Shown: piece by piece, positions 48,301-57,000 of the stretch | Numbering within the stretch: the first letter of the stretch is position 1 | How the letters are laid out: each line of letters begins with the position of its first letter | Program-made: the position numbers and the translations under genes | The notes under the pieces: model-generated | Database searches by the model: none | What the model saw: the letters and a program-made list of their open reading frames with translations, nothing else | What the model was told of the DNA's origin: nothing | Source: Pteria penguin | Taxonomy: Eukaryota > Mollusca > Bivalvia > Pterioida > Pteriidae | NCBI GenBank assembly: GCA_035048485.1 | Contig: CM068587.1 | Span: 23,289,034-23,353,033, forward strand | DNA length: 64,000 nucleotides | Direction: 5' to 3'

Positions 48301-51300
48301 AATGAATAGATGAATACAAAGGAATCAAGAGAAAGACAAATAGGCAATAAATTACATCTCTTATTATTTATACCTCACCTTTAAACTTTTCTATGGCATG
48401 AAGTATTCCAAACTCGGCAGGAATGCTGTCAAAACCGCAAGCACTGACGACATACACTTTAGATTCCTTTGCCTTTCCATGATACATCAGTTGCATCTTT
48501 TCCATGTACTATTCATTTTAAAATCACATTAGTTTTGACTTCAATATTAAATGTATCTTGTAAATTGTGTAAAATTAAAGCTGAATTTCTTAATAATTGC
48601 ATAAATTGATTAAACTGCATGTAAAGCATGGTTCAGCACTAATTTCATTACATGTAGGTAATTTACTTGTCATTAACCCTGATTACTTTAAAAATTCATG
48701 GTTCACCACCAACACAAATATTTTACCTGCACTTTAACACTAATTGCACTACATACACACTGTATTACATTTTACCTGTAGTGCAACATTAAATGCACCA
48801 TAAATTTTAAAGGCCCTTTTATGCCAATTACACCATAGATCTAACTAGCAGTTCACGTTAATAACTTTTGTTCCTTCCACACTAAGATCAGTACACCTGT
48901 ATGATTATGGTGGAGGATGACAGGTATACTGGCAGACCTTCATAGTTGCCAACACTGTAGGTCAAATCCAAATCTGACAGCAGTGAAGGACTACATAATC
49001 TGCAACTTGATGCTTTACATTACTGTGCCACTAAGGACCTGGATTGCAATATCACCAGTGAAATGAATTACATGGTGATCCCTTCCACTTGATTAAAGAA
49101 CTTTATTATTTTCAAATTTACATATATATCTCATTGTCATCTCGGCTTATTTTCATTCACTGAATTCAAATAAAAATCTACGTTTTATAACTTATTTCGT
49201 TTCTAGACATAGTAAGTTAACTTAATACCTAAATGCATACCTGACACTAATTATTTATACTAAGGAGGTATCATAGGGAATTGTTTTATCATGTTAGTGA
49301 TATTACTGGTACAACCTGAAACCTAATAGGTATTAATCTATTGTTGTACACACTCTCTTCGGTACTACCTGAAACCTAATAGGTATGAATCTATTGTTGT
49401 GCACACTCACTCTCTTCGAGTTAATGCCCTCAAGCAGACAGGAAAAATAAATCAAGGGATTAACAAAATGACAATATGCACTTAGATTGTTTGATATAAA
49501 CAGAAACATATATACACATATGTGTATATATGTCTCTGATATAAATACTTTATTTCTTTTACATTAGTTCAAGATAGTTAAGAATACATAAAGAGTTTTG
49601 GGCAGGAGGGTAACATATAGGAACATGTAAGAAATCTCACAGTCACACACTCAGTCCCAAAACAACATTACACTTGTGTCATACCTGATTCTATCTTTAT
49701 TTGGGACTCTTTAGAACTTGCGTCTTTACTCGTGTTTGTATTATATCATTTATTAGTCCCCTACCACCATCGCCGAAGGGGACTATAGGTTTGCACTCCG
49801 TCCGTCAGTCCGTCAGTCACACTCACGTTTTCCGGACTTTTTTTCTAAACGCTTGTAGATATTCATCCAATTTTTGGTGTGTGAGTATACCACCATGAGT
49901 TACAGATCAAGTTCGAGTTTCATTACGGTCCACTGATTTTTGACGGAATTACAACCCTTGGAATTAGAAAATTTCTTTAAAATGGCAGTTTTCCAGACCT
50001 TTTTTCTAAACGCTTGTAGATATTCATCCAATTTTTGGAGTGTGAGTATACTACCATGAGTTACAGATCAAGTTCGAGTTTCGTTACGGTCCACTGATTT
50101 TTGACGGAATTACAACCCTTGGAATTAGAAAATTTCTTTAAAGGTTGTGATCAAATACTTAACTTGCTGGCAGCCTGAAAGACAGTATGTTGTGTGTGTG
50201 TGTTTTGGGGGTCTTAGTTTTCCATTTGCCGGTTGAGGACTTAGTATTGCCTAAGCAATACTTTCAGAATGCTTGTTATCTCTGATATTGATTATGTAAA
50301 GAAACAGTTAAACTTACTTTTGAGTGCTCTATCAAAATATCTGGACATTACAGCAAATTCTCCCACATTAGTGATTAAACATTTTATCAGAAATTCAAAA
50401 TGTGCATCAAGGTGTACCAATCATTATCCAAGAATGACACCTTGGTCATAGCACTATATATACTCCTTACCTGTGGTTCACCACTGATGTCCAGATGACT
50501 GGCTCCCCCTTCAATGCATGCCTTGACTACAGCTTCACCATAAAACCTATACTGTTAAGGGGACAATACATAAAACAATTACAAATCAATGAATCAATGA
50601 TATTGAAAGACTGAACCAATTAAATTACACAATGAAATGTAACCTTTCATAAACAATAATCCTTTTCAAAAAACAAAGTCAAATCAAGGTCCAAGTTACT
50701 GAAATTAAACTGTATATCAATCAAGTATTATGTTATTAGTCTCGAGACCCATCTAAATAGTGGGCTACAGTTGAAAGTGATAACGATCAAAATATTACAT
50801 AAAGATTAAAAAACTGTGTCATGGTAAAATGGTAAATCAAAATGTTTCTTTCCAGGGCCTATATGTAAAGTGTAAAAGTTAATGAAGTATTTCGTACACC
50901 TTTCAGATGACACTTACAGGTCCTACACAGTTTAAGACCACTTTGGCTCTCTTGGCCATCTCCAAAAGGCTTTCATAATTGCCGGTATCAGCTATCAAAA
51001 TATCTATGCCCTCTAGCTCTTTCCCTATATGTGAAATAAAAATAAAATAGATATCACTGAATACTAGATTCTTTTTTTTAATACTCTAATGTTATACCGG
51101 TATGTATGACAAAGAGTATTTGCTATTATCAAAATGTTAAAAAAAATTATTAAACAAACACATGTAAATAAATTGATAAACCAAATAAAACTTAAGATCA
51201 ATTTTGATACTTCCAAGTAATACTTAATAAAGAACATGAATAAACCTCTCCCAATTTTATGGAAAACACCAACTTTGCAACAAATGCTATTAGTAAAGAA

Positions 51301-54222
51301 TGTTCAGTTTTATAAAATTAAGCATGGATTGCTTTAACAGTTGAATTACCTAAAATGTATCAGGTAAATTTAAAGAGGTATAATCATGATAGCACACACA
51401 GTAACTCTTTCATTAGTGCATAATTGTGACGATTTTCTTATTTTCCACTTTAAAGCTGTATACCCTATGTTCGCTAGTACAGAGCATATTATAGGTTAAT
51501 TTATTCTAAATTGTTTTGATTATATATATAAGCCTAAAACATATTAAAAAAGGACCCTTGCAAATGTTGTGATCAAATTCGTCGTATTAAGTGAAATATA
51601 AGCTGTCTAAAATGCGATGTTTGTAAACAGAATGTTTACTACCAACTTATCACGTGATCTAATTCGGAAGCCGTCGCATTATTGACACTGATGGATGGCG
51701 AGGTAAATAAACTTGACGAGTAACTTTAAAAATCTGCATTCAAGTCTGCTAAAGTTAGTATTTACTGAAATCGTTTTCTTTTGGAGTCTCGCTTCATCGT
51801 ATTTGATTTGATAAAACTGCGCATGCGCGAAATCAGAATATGGTTGTATTTATGGAATACCCACTTTATTTACGAAGTATTTTCTTTTTATTTTGATATC
51901 TCTGAGGGTTTAAAGCAACAAAAATGTTATTAAGACAAAGTTAATAACTTCAGCCATACGAGAAAAATACAGTTTTTGTTTTACATGCCCTAATTTTTGA
52001 AATTATTCCGAATTGTAGGGTATACAACTTTAAAATCTTGACTAAGTAACCTAATCACTATCATCTTGCACAGATCCCAAAGGGATTTCTAGGAGTGGGA
52101 GATATCTCCTTTAGTCAGCAGATTTTATATTTTATTATCATCCTGCACAGATCCAAAGGGATTTCTAGGAGTAGGAGATATCTCCTTTAGTCAGCAGATT
52201 TTATTTTTTATTATCATCTTGCAAAGATCCCAAAGGAATTTCTAGGAGTAGGAGATATCTCCTTTAGTCAGCAGATTTTATATTTTAAGCCACTGATGAC
52301 AGGATCATAATCATCATGTCAGATCGAACAGGGTATTCTCGAGCTGGAGGACATCTCCTTTGGTCGGCAAATTTTACATTTTACACCACTGATGATGAGA
52401 TCATAATCATCATGGCGCTGGGGTTTCTAGTGATTAGAATTACATCCCCTTTCGAAGCAGAATTTGCATCTAAGGCCATTTATGATGCAATCTCTTTTTC
52501 TTTACATTTTTCTATCATCAAAGGGTACAGGAAACCCTTCTTTCATGACGAAATTGTACCACCTAATGTAAGACCCTTTTCAAAAACGACTGGATCCATG
52601 CTTAATGATGATAAACAGTTTACAGACTGCTGATATCATGTATTTACATATGTACTGCATCATTAATATACATGTTCTCATCATACATGTGGGGCAGGCT
52701 TGGTGTAGTGGTTAAGCGCTTGGCTTGCGGCGCCAACGATCCGGGTTCGATTCCCGGGTTGCGCCACTATGTTTAAGAGGTTGGTAACCTTCTGCTTCCA
52801 TGTCGCGATATAACTGAAATATTGTTGAAAGCTACGTAAAACACCAATTAACCAACCAACCAACCATCATACATGTAACTGAATAACTCCACAAACAAAA
52901 GTAAGAGAATTCAAAGCACCTAAATAACAAATGCGATGTTTACCTACCGTTCTAGACTTAGGCAGTGTCTTTTTTTTTTTTTTTAAAGTACCTAGCTGTA
53001 CTTTTCATCTGGGATTTTTTTTTCCCATTTGCATAATGCTAAAAGATCAATATTTTTGAAAAATTTAGACAAATTTTGGTAAAAATCAATGAAATTTCAA
53101 ATGGGAAGGGTCCTTATAACAGACCTTATTTGAAGAAAAAAAAAACACTGTAAGGTAATTGAAATTTCCAACATTTTGGTCTACATGCCCAAGAAATATC
53201 TGTACTTTTATCATCTAATCACCTTTTGTCAGCTAAAGTCCATCTTGCACTTCAAAACACTAAAGTTCACACAGTGCCTTTCACACTGTCCAAACATCTT
53301 GTTGCCATTGTAGCCTGCTTTTGGTTTGAATGGTATGGGCATGTGCAAGCTTGCAATGAATAACACATGTAAACAGTATGTCATAAATTTACAAAGTTGA
53401 CATGCTTTAGTTTGTACTCTAGAAAAAAATATTGCTTCATGCTGATTTGAAAATATCATTTTATAACTTGATTGAAACAAAAACATTAGATACTTGTTTT
53501 ACTACATTGCAGCTTTGAAAATAATTCATTATAAATATCTGGTTATATATGCCAACCTGTATCATTTTGACACACAGTAACGAAAATAGTCTACAATGAT
53601 AGCAAGATATTATGTCTGTGTGAAAGGTACCATGCAAACTATAGTCATTTAAAATACAAATTGTACTTTAGCTGACAAAAAGTGTTAAGAGAATAAATGT
53701 ATAGATATTTCTTGAGACATGCATATCAAATGTTGGAAAACTGGACTTGCCTAAGTCAGGATACCAGTAGGTGAACTTTGTATTTTCAACTTTGAGTGCT
53801 ATGAATTCTGCTTCTTTACACCGTTGCTTTTGTACAATTGTCTTTGATAAGAATAAGCATATTACTGATTTAATACAGGATATCAGTTCAATTTTAAAAC
53901 GCTTTAAAACACTCAGTCTGAGAGTGCAACAGAGCAATTTAAGCAACACTACAATGTATTTGTTTCTCGATATACTACGATGCAAAATGAAGAAAACGAT
54001 CGTATGCAATGGTAATCCGATGCAAAATTACTAATAAAGTCTGTTACCTGTAGCTTTGGAGGCTTGAGACAACACCTTCTGCAGCTTTTCCATAGACCTT
54101 CCAGCAACCGCCCATGTTAAACCTTGTTCCTCCTCCGCGATACGCGCTACTTCCTCGACTACAAATTGTCCCGTAAAACCTGAAGCTCCAAACACCACGA
54201 TATCAAATCTACTTTCAGCCAT
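36656..54222 (-). CDS. SCCPDH: Saccharopine dehydrogenase-like oxidoreductase, complete, 12 exons
   Basis: Joining 54048-54222, 50918-51024, 50471-50551, 48379-48508, 47833-47882, 45137-45267, 44261-44378, 41445-41564, 41061-41117, 39408-39516, 37888-37969 and 36656-36749 (minus) yields 1254 nt, 417 residues plus TAA, all in phase with GT/AG junctions. It begins MAESRFDIVVFGASGFTGQF: the GASGFTG loop (residues 12-18) is a Rossmann NAD(P)-binding motif. Further landmarks are AVAGRSMEKL, VVLNCVGPYRFYGEAVVKAC, HLDISGEPQ, GFDSIPAEFG, SDKSVVYRTQRY, a hydrophobic segment around 270-292, GYVTTP and GGVFTPGAAF near the C terminus. Human SCCPDH is about 429 residues, so this is full length. It is named for similarity to fungal saccharopine dehydrogenase, but the family's substrate is not established; vertebrate homologues are found on lipid droplets and membranes. 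Confidence 0.93.
37888..37969 (-). CDS. SCCPDH: SCCPDH exon 11
   Basis: 82 nt reading EPGYVTTPICFVQAAVVLLK then EKDKLPK. GYxxTPIxxVQAAxxLL is highly conserved. TTTAG acceptor, GTGAGT donor. Confidence 0.93.
38335..38925. repeat. Dispersed 'catcaaaatccacc' repeat, ~3 diverged units
   Basis: Units with 'tttcatcaaaatccaccaaa', 'aggtttaggag', 'aagttcaagggccataactc' and a closing 'gacagacggacagacagc'. This is a common style of bivalve dispersed repeat in which open frames arise by chance. Located in an SCCPDH intron. Confidence 0.65.
39215..39352. repeat. Compound (AC)n(AT)n microsatellite with internal duplication
   Basis: (AC)n then (AT)n, then 'agacacatatacaaatatag' followed by a second (AT)n and the same 20-base word again, 56 bp upstream of SCCPDH exon 10. 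Confidence 0.93.
39408..39516 (-). CDS. SCCPDH: SCCPDH exon 10
   Basis: 109 nt reading MEGTSFSMTFVAKGWTSTGD then TVNITKVVGPG. SFxxTFxxxG followed by a hydrophilic loop and a V.GP motif aligns with human SCCPDH. TTGGTAG acceptor, GTAGGT donor. Confidence 0.92.
40605..40760 (+). mobile_element. Degenerate SINE family A tail
   Basis: 'gcagccacgatatgactgaa' + 'ataatagtgaaagcagctt' + 'aaaacagtaatgcaac' corresponds to the family A 3' part ('catgtcgcgatataactga', 'gaaagcgacgtaaaacacc'). The tRNA head is not recognisable. Confidence 0.5.
41061..41117 (-). CDS. SCCPDH: SCCPDH exon 9
   Basis: 19 codons reading HPAVFTAGLFRKGGPTRKQ. The GPTxKQ motif matches the family. TTTACAG acceptor, GTAAGG donor. 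Confidence 0.9.
41445..41564 (-). CDS. SCCPDH: SCCPDH exon 8, hydrophobic segment
   Basis: 40 codons reading IQFSPYMCLGGIMSVFLSIL then FAIMFAFMSKFSFTRKLLMA. About 22 consecutive non-polar residues could insert into a membrane or lipid droplet monolayer, as proposed for vertebrate SCCPDH. TTTCAG acceptor, GTGAGT donor. Confidence 0.92.
42860..43560. repeat. Tandem 'tgaccttgac' repeat, unit about 140 bp
   Basis: About five diverged units, each with 'tgaccttgacc', 'gatcctgaaatcaataaggc', 'acatcc..agctca', 'ataacaataggtggaa', 'cagaaaccattttcactcat'. Located between SCCPDH exons 7 and 8. Confidence 0.75.
44261..44378 (-). CDS. SCCPDH: SCCPDH exon 7
   Basis: 118 nt reading RPAFFKSEIVNKWSAGFLGS then DKSVVYRTQRYNHEEGKVKP. 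GSDxSVVxRTQRY is conserved in SCCPDH. ACAG acceptor, GTAAGT donor. Confidence 0.93.
44574..44835 (+). mobile_element. tRNA-derived SINE, family B
   Basis: Head 'gtagctcaatccattagatg' (A box) and 'cctgggttcgagatcca' (B box), body 'ccctgtctttcggataatac', 'aaaagatccctcagagttcg', then 'gtccgttgcaaaggttgca' and a degenerate 3' tail. Confidence 0.82.
45137..45267 (-). CDS. SCCPDH: SCCPDH exon 6
   Basis: 131 nt reading GAAINSGTLESAVYGFHHAG then ELKSLRKSLFPEPLPPFKYK and IQKR. The SGTxxSAxYGF motif matches the family. TTTTAG acceptor, GTAGGG donor. Confidence 0.92.
45319..46024. mobile_element. TIR element of about 700 bp in an SCCPDH intron
   Basis: Left end 'actggccttagttaaattta' + 'ggggaccgg'; reverse complement of right end 'tttggccttagtcaagttta' + 'ggggaccggg'. 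The interior (45420-45700) is less AT-rich than the flanks and has no recognisable transposase. The flanks 'aatata' / 'aatact' hint at a target duplication but it is not clean. Confidence 0.78.
46253..46535 (+). mobile_element. tRNA-derived SINE, family B
   Basis: Head 'gcatggctgagtggatgagg' and 'cccaggttcaactcctgct' (B box), body 'tgtctttggatcaaac'-like segment, 'aaatgtccctcac', 'ggcccgttgcat', and the tail 'aataatcgtggagtgacata' + 'aaacagcaatcaatt'. A short inner inverted pair 'gcatagg...cctatgc'-like text sits at about 46440-46462. Confidence 0.82.
46840..47700. repeat. Tandem 'gaccttgat' repeat, unit about 150 bp, about 5-6 copies
   Basis: Each unit has 'tgtgaccttgatcttgca', 'atatgaccttggttca', 'cacacccttgggtcctggg', 'caacaattctgtgaaatatt', 'tcatgcaatgggtaaaaagt'. 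It ends with 'ggatggacagacattcctgt'. In an SCCPDH intron next to the 50-nt exon. Confidence 0.8.
47833..47882 (-). CDS. SCCPDH: SCCPDH exon 5 (50-nt small exon)
   Basis: Reads (G)EVNSVENFMEFHTGPE, exactly filling the gap between IEKFK and GAAINSGTLESA; human SCCPDH has a similar VESF...HSGPEG segment. TTACAG acceptor, GTAATT donor. Without it the reading frame of the gene would not close, so it is well supported despite its size. Confidence 0.9.
48379..48508 (-). CDS. SCCPDH: SCCPDH exon 4
   Basis: 130 nt reading YMEKMQLMYHGKAKESKVYV then VSACGFDSIPAEFGILHAIE. The GFDSIPAxxG motif is a family hallmark. AATAG acceptor, GTGAGG donor. Confidence 0.93.
49755..50145. repeat. 'ggggactatag' dispersed element with internal ~183-bp duplication
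   Basis: Starts 'tagtcccctaccaccatcgc' + 'cgaaggggactataggttt' and 'ccgtccgtcagtccgtcag', then a block beginning 'cttttttctaaacgcttgta' and ending 'agaaaatttctttaaa' is present twice with only a few differences. The 'tagtcccc..ggggacta' words form a hairpin start. In an SCCPDH intron. Confidence 0.78.
50471..50551 (-). CDS. SCCPDH: SCCPDH exon 3
   Basis: 27 codons reading YRFYGEAVVKACIEGGASHL then DISGEPQ. The block YRFYGExVVxAC..xG....D.SGEP is strongly conserved. ACAG acceptor, GTAAGG donor. Confidence 0.93.
50918..51024 (-). CDS. SCCPDH: SCCPDH exon 2
   Basis: 107 nt reading GKELEGIDILIADTGNYESL then AKRAKVVLNCVGP. VVLNCVGPY is the second conserved block of the Rossmann domain. TATAG acceptor, GTAAGT donor. 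Confidence 0.92.
51447..52034. mobile_element. TIR element of about 590 bp in SCCPDH intron 1
   Basis: Left 'actttaaagctgtataccct' (51447-51466) is mirrored by right 'agggtatacaactttaaaat' (52017-52036). No transposase frame. It contains an 11-bp palindromic word TGCGCATGCGC at 51818-51828. Confidence 0.75.
52065..52440. repeat. Tandem repeat, unit about 85 bp, three clear copies plus one diverged
   Basis: 'gatcccaaagggatttctag' + 'gagtaggagatatctccttt' + 'agtcagcagattttat' occurs three times (starting about 52073, 52150, 52226), then a diverged fourth ('gagctggaggacatctcctt'). The 'ggagatatctcc' core is a perfect palindrome. Confidence 0.82.
52691..52864 (+). mobile_element. tRNA-derived SINE, family A, with 12-bp TSD
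   Basis: Full copy: 'ggtgtagtggttaagcgctt' (A box), 'gggttcgattcccggg' (B box), 'catgtcgcgatataactga', tail 'acgtaaaacaccaattaacc' + (aacc)n. CATCATACATGT precedes and follows the element, a perfect 12-bp target duplication. Confidence 0.93.
52963..53150. mobile_element. Short TIR element (CAGTG ends), copy 2
   Basis: Same order as the copy at 29738: CAGTGTCTTTT end, 'cccatttgcataatgctaaa', 'aaatttagacaaatttt', 'gggtccttataa', 'tatttgaag', AAACACTG end. Flanks TTAGG / TAAGG are a 5-bp duplication with one mismatch, agreeing with the 5-bp duplication of copy 1. Confidence 0.8.
54048..54222 (-). CDS. SCCPDH: SCCPDH exon 1 with start codon
   Basis: The ATG is at 54222-54220. It encodes residues 1-58: MAESRFDIVVFGASGFTGQF, then the AVAGRS motif typical of the family. 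The donor is ACAG|GTAACA. Confidence 0.93.
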
Positions 54223-54350
54223 AATTAGTGAGGCAAGATTATTCCAGTTAATTGTTAATGACTAACCACCCAACAATTTTAGCCTTAGGTTTTGCCGTCA
54301 CTCGTCACGTCGGCCAAAATCTAAAAGTGAAAGTAAAAGTGAAGGCCCCT
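54223..54350 (-). promoter_or_regulatory. Likely SCCPDH promoter / 5' UTR
   Basis: Directly upstream of the SCCPDH ATG on the minus strand. About 75 bp upstream the minus strand reads GCCGACGTGACGAGTGACGG, with two TGACG half-sites of the CREB/ATF type in a locally GC-richer segment (54295-54316). This is position plus motif only; the transcription start is not visible. Confidence 0.35.
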
Positions 54351-54476
54351 TATATCATGGAAGGTACCTTCTCCATTCGGACATCCTCAACCTTTTCCTA
54401 ATGGAATAAAAAAAACTGCGAGAATTTTCCGAATGGTACCTTCTCGTTTGCTGTTCCAGCTAGTGTAAAAGACACG

Positions 54477-54625
54477 GATTTTATCAAAGGCGTGAATGTA
54501 GCTTTACCAGAACCAGTGTAAAACCAACAAAAGAGTGTTTTTTACCAGAGACATAGACTACTTTTGAAAGTAGTCTAGGTCTGTGGTTTTTGCAACAGAC
54601 TACATTCACACCTTGGGATTTTGTA
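54477..54625. mobile_element. Palindromic MITE remnant upstream of SCCPDH
   Basis: Left 'aaaggcgtgaatgtag' is mirrored by 'ctacattcacacctt' near 54602-54616; the centre 'agactactttt' / 'gaaagtagtct' forms a hairpin at about 54559-54582. About 145 bp with imperfect symmetry. Confidence 0.65.
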
Positions 54626-54639
54626 TAGGGATTTTGTTG

Positions 54640-55310
54640 GGGTTTTTTTTCATTTGATAAATGTCAGCTATCTGTGATTTAAAAACAAACAAACGAACAA
54701 TCAAACAAAACAAAACAGAACAAACACAACAACAAACAAAAAGAGCCGAAAAAAACCAACAACATTGCGCATCACGGTCTCTATCGATTTGTTAACTTGC
54801 TCGAATATATGAGGTGCGGACAGTCAATAGAATCTTCAGTTGAGTTTGGTATGCCACTACCTTCCATCCATACTTCGGAATACCAATATCTTATCTCCTT
54901 CCTTATTGTAACTCCATGCATGTCTATTACTACCACGTACCCTTCCTGTCGTGTTCAGCATCTTTTGGTGTGAAAGCGTTCGAATTATTGGCTACCTATT
55001 TTGTTTTACTGTACATAATACTAAAATATAATCTTTCAAATCAGACTTGTATATATACTGTACAGTGTGCAAAGACATGGACTACTTTTGAATGTATGCA
55101 ATGTCTGACAGTTCGAGTATCATTTAGTACTGCAATTTGTTCGATCTAGGATTACAAATAGACTAATTTGTGGTTTGGCTAACTGTTACAGTTTCTGAAA
55201 TGAATTGCACAATTTACAAACAATTTAAAAGGAATGACATACATTTTGGTTTGTTCAGCTTTATTCATTTGACTTTGTCCAAAGAGTTTAGTGTAAAACG
55301 CATTTGGGGG
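54640..55310. other. Intergenic upstream of SCCPDH
   Basis: A/C-rich low-complexity stretch (AAACn-like) at 54680-54760, then unremarkable AT-rich DNA. No exon recognised. Confidence 0.5.
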
Positions 55311-56350
55311 GGGGTAGCCCCGTCCCGTGAGCTACGATCAGTTGCCCCATCCCATGAGTTATGGTTAGTTGCCCCGTCTTATGAGATATGAGCAGCTACC
55401 CCATCTCGTGAGCTATGATCAGTGTTCCCACGTTGTGTACTATGATCAGTTGCCCCGTCCCATGAACTATGGTCAGTTGCCCCTATCCTATGTACTATAA
55501 TAACTTTTCTCGTCTCGTGAGCTATGGTCAGTTTCCCCGTCCTGTGAACTATGGTCAGTTTCCCCATCTTGCGTACTATTGTCATGTTCTAATTTTTGAA
55601 TTTACGTAATAATTGGGGTGGTAAAAACAAAAATTAGAACATGACACTATGATCAGCTGCCCTGTCTCGTGAGCTATGATCAGTTGCCCTGTCTCGTGAG
55701 CTATGATCAGCTGCTCTGACTCGTGAATTATGATCAGCTGCCCTGTCTCGTGAGCTATGATCAGTTGCCCCGTCCCGTGAGCCATGATCAGTTCCCCTGT
55801 CTTGTGTACTACTATCATGATACCCCGTCCAATGAACCATTGTCAGTTTCCCTGTCTCGTGAGCTATGATCAGTTGCCTCGTTCCGTGAGTTGTGATCAG
55901 TTGCCCCCATCCTGAGTACTTTAATCAGTTTTCTCGTCTCGTGAGCTATGGTCAGTTTCCTCGTCTAGTGAGCTTTGGTCAATTTCCTGACCGTCCTGCG
56001 TACTATGATCAGTTTCCCTGTTCCGTGAGCTATGATCCGTTTCCCCGTCCTGTGTACTATGATTGGTTGCCCCGTCCCGTGAGCTATGATCGGTGGTCCC
56101 GTGAGCTATGGTCAGTTTCCTTGTCTCGTGAGCTACGATCAATTTCCTTGTCTCATGAGCTATGATCAGTTTCCCCGCCCTGTGAACTATGATTGGTTGC
56201 CCCGTCCCGTGAGCTATGATTCGTGGCCTCGTACCGTGAACTATGGTCAGTTTCCTTGTCTCATGAGCTATGATCAATTTCCTCGTCTCATGAGCTATGA
56301 TCAGTTTCCACGTCCCGTATACTGTGATCAGTTGCCCAGTCTCGTCAGCT
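55311..56350. repeat. 27-bp minisatellite, roughly 35-38 copies
   Basis: Unit 'gtgagctatgatcagttgcc' + 'ccgtccc' with many single-base variants ('cgtactatggtcagtttcc'). Because 27 is divisible by three and the unit has open frames on both strands, ORFs of up to 184 codons run through it on either strand with a 9-residue period (for example HETGQLIIA); these do not look like real genes. A small hairpin element interrupts it at 55580-55646. Confidence 0.92.
55580..55646. mobile_element. 65-67-bp perfect hairpin element inside the minisatellite
   Basis: GTCATGTTCTAATTTTTG (55581-55598) and CAAAAATTAGAACATGAC (55628-55645) are exact reverse complements; the outer T/A pair extends the stem to 19 bp. 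CTAT abuts both ends, and removing the element would restore the minisatellite text 'gtactatgatcag', so it looks like an insertion of a minute MITE. Confidence 0.8.
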
Positions 56351-57000
56351 AAATCTTCGCTAGACAAGTCGAGGCCTTGGCCAGCGAAGATGAGTGAGCT
56401 ATGGTCGGTTGCAGTTGACATAGTCCGGTCGGTAGCGTGCTTGGCACCGGACCCAGGGTCGGACACGACCAACAACTCGCCAATGTCATGTGTGTTTCGG
56501 ATGAGTAAAAATCAATATTAGCACCCGGTGCCATGGAACGTGAAAATCCCTTACTGCTTCAAGTGGGATCGTTGCATAAGTTTGGGGTTCTGCGTAACAG
56601 ACAGGTGTCTGATTTGCTTAGTTCAGCATGACGTAAAACAATATATAGACAAAACATGTGATAAATCTGATGAATTGTTCTCGTGTATATTCTGAAAACA
56701 GTGAAGAACGTCATACAGTGGTGTAAATCTATCAATTAGTCCTTTAGGATGATCCACGTGATGAATCTGGTGGGGTGACAAGCCAAGGTACATGTGCTGA
56801 CATTATTGATCTTCCAGATCAAGTGAATCCATTGTATATTTGAAAGTCGCGTTGGGTCATACAAGACCTTTCGTCTCAAGGGAGAGATTAAAGCGATCCC
56901 AAAATGGAAAATGCGGCCGCCCATATCAGTACTTGTTTGCCGACACAACGATCAATTATACAACTTGGTTTATACAACGCACATTTACGGTGGCTGTAAG
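56351..57000. other. Intergenic with possible SINE family B fragment
   Basis: 56528-56645 has 'aaaatcccttactgctt', 'gatcgttgcataag' and 'catgacgtaaaacaa', which follow the order of the family B 3' half but are diverged. No exon recognised. Confidence 0.45.

Noticed and set aside
52681..52864. Possible functional tRNA gene
   Set aside because: A and B boxes are present, but the head is followed by a fixed SINE body, has a 12-bp target duplication and recurs at other sites; it is a SINE.
53668..54009. 113-codon minus-strand ORF in SCCPDH intron 1
   Set aside because: It lies between the supported exons 1 and 2, has no relation to the protein family and overlaps an unrelated ORF on the other strand.
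55921..56475. 184-codon minus-strand ORF
   Set aside because: It is a translation of the 27-bp minisatellite; the 9-residue period exists on both strands because 27 is a multiple of three.
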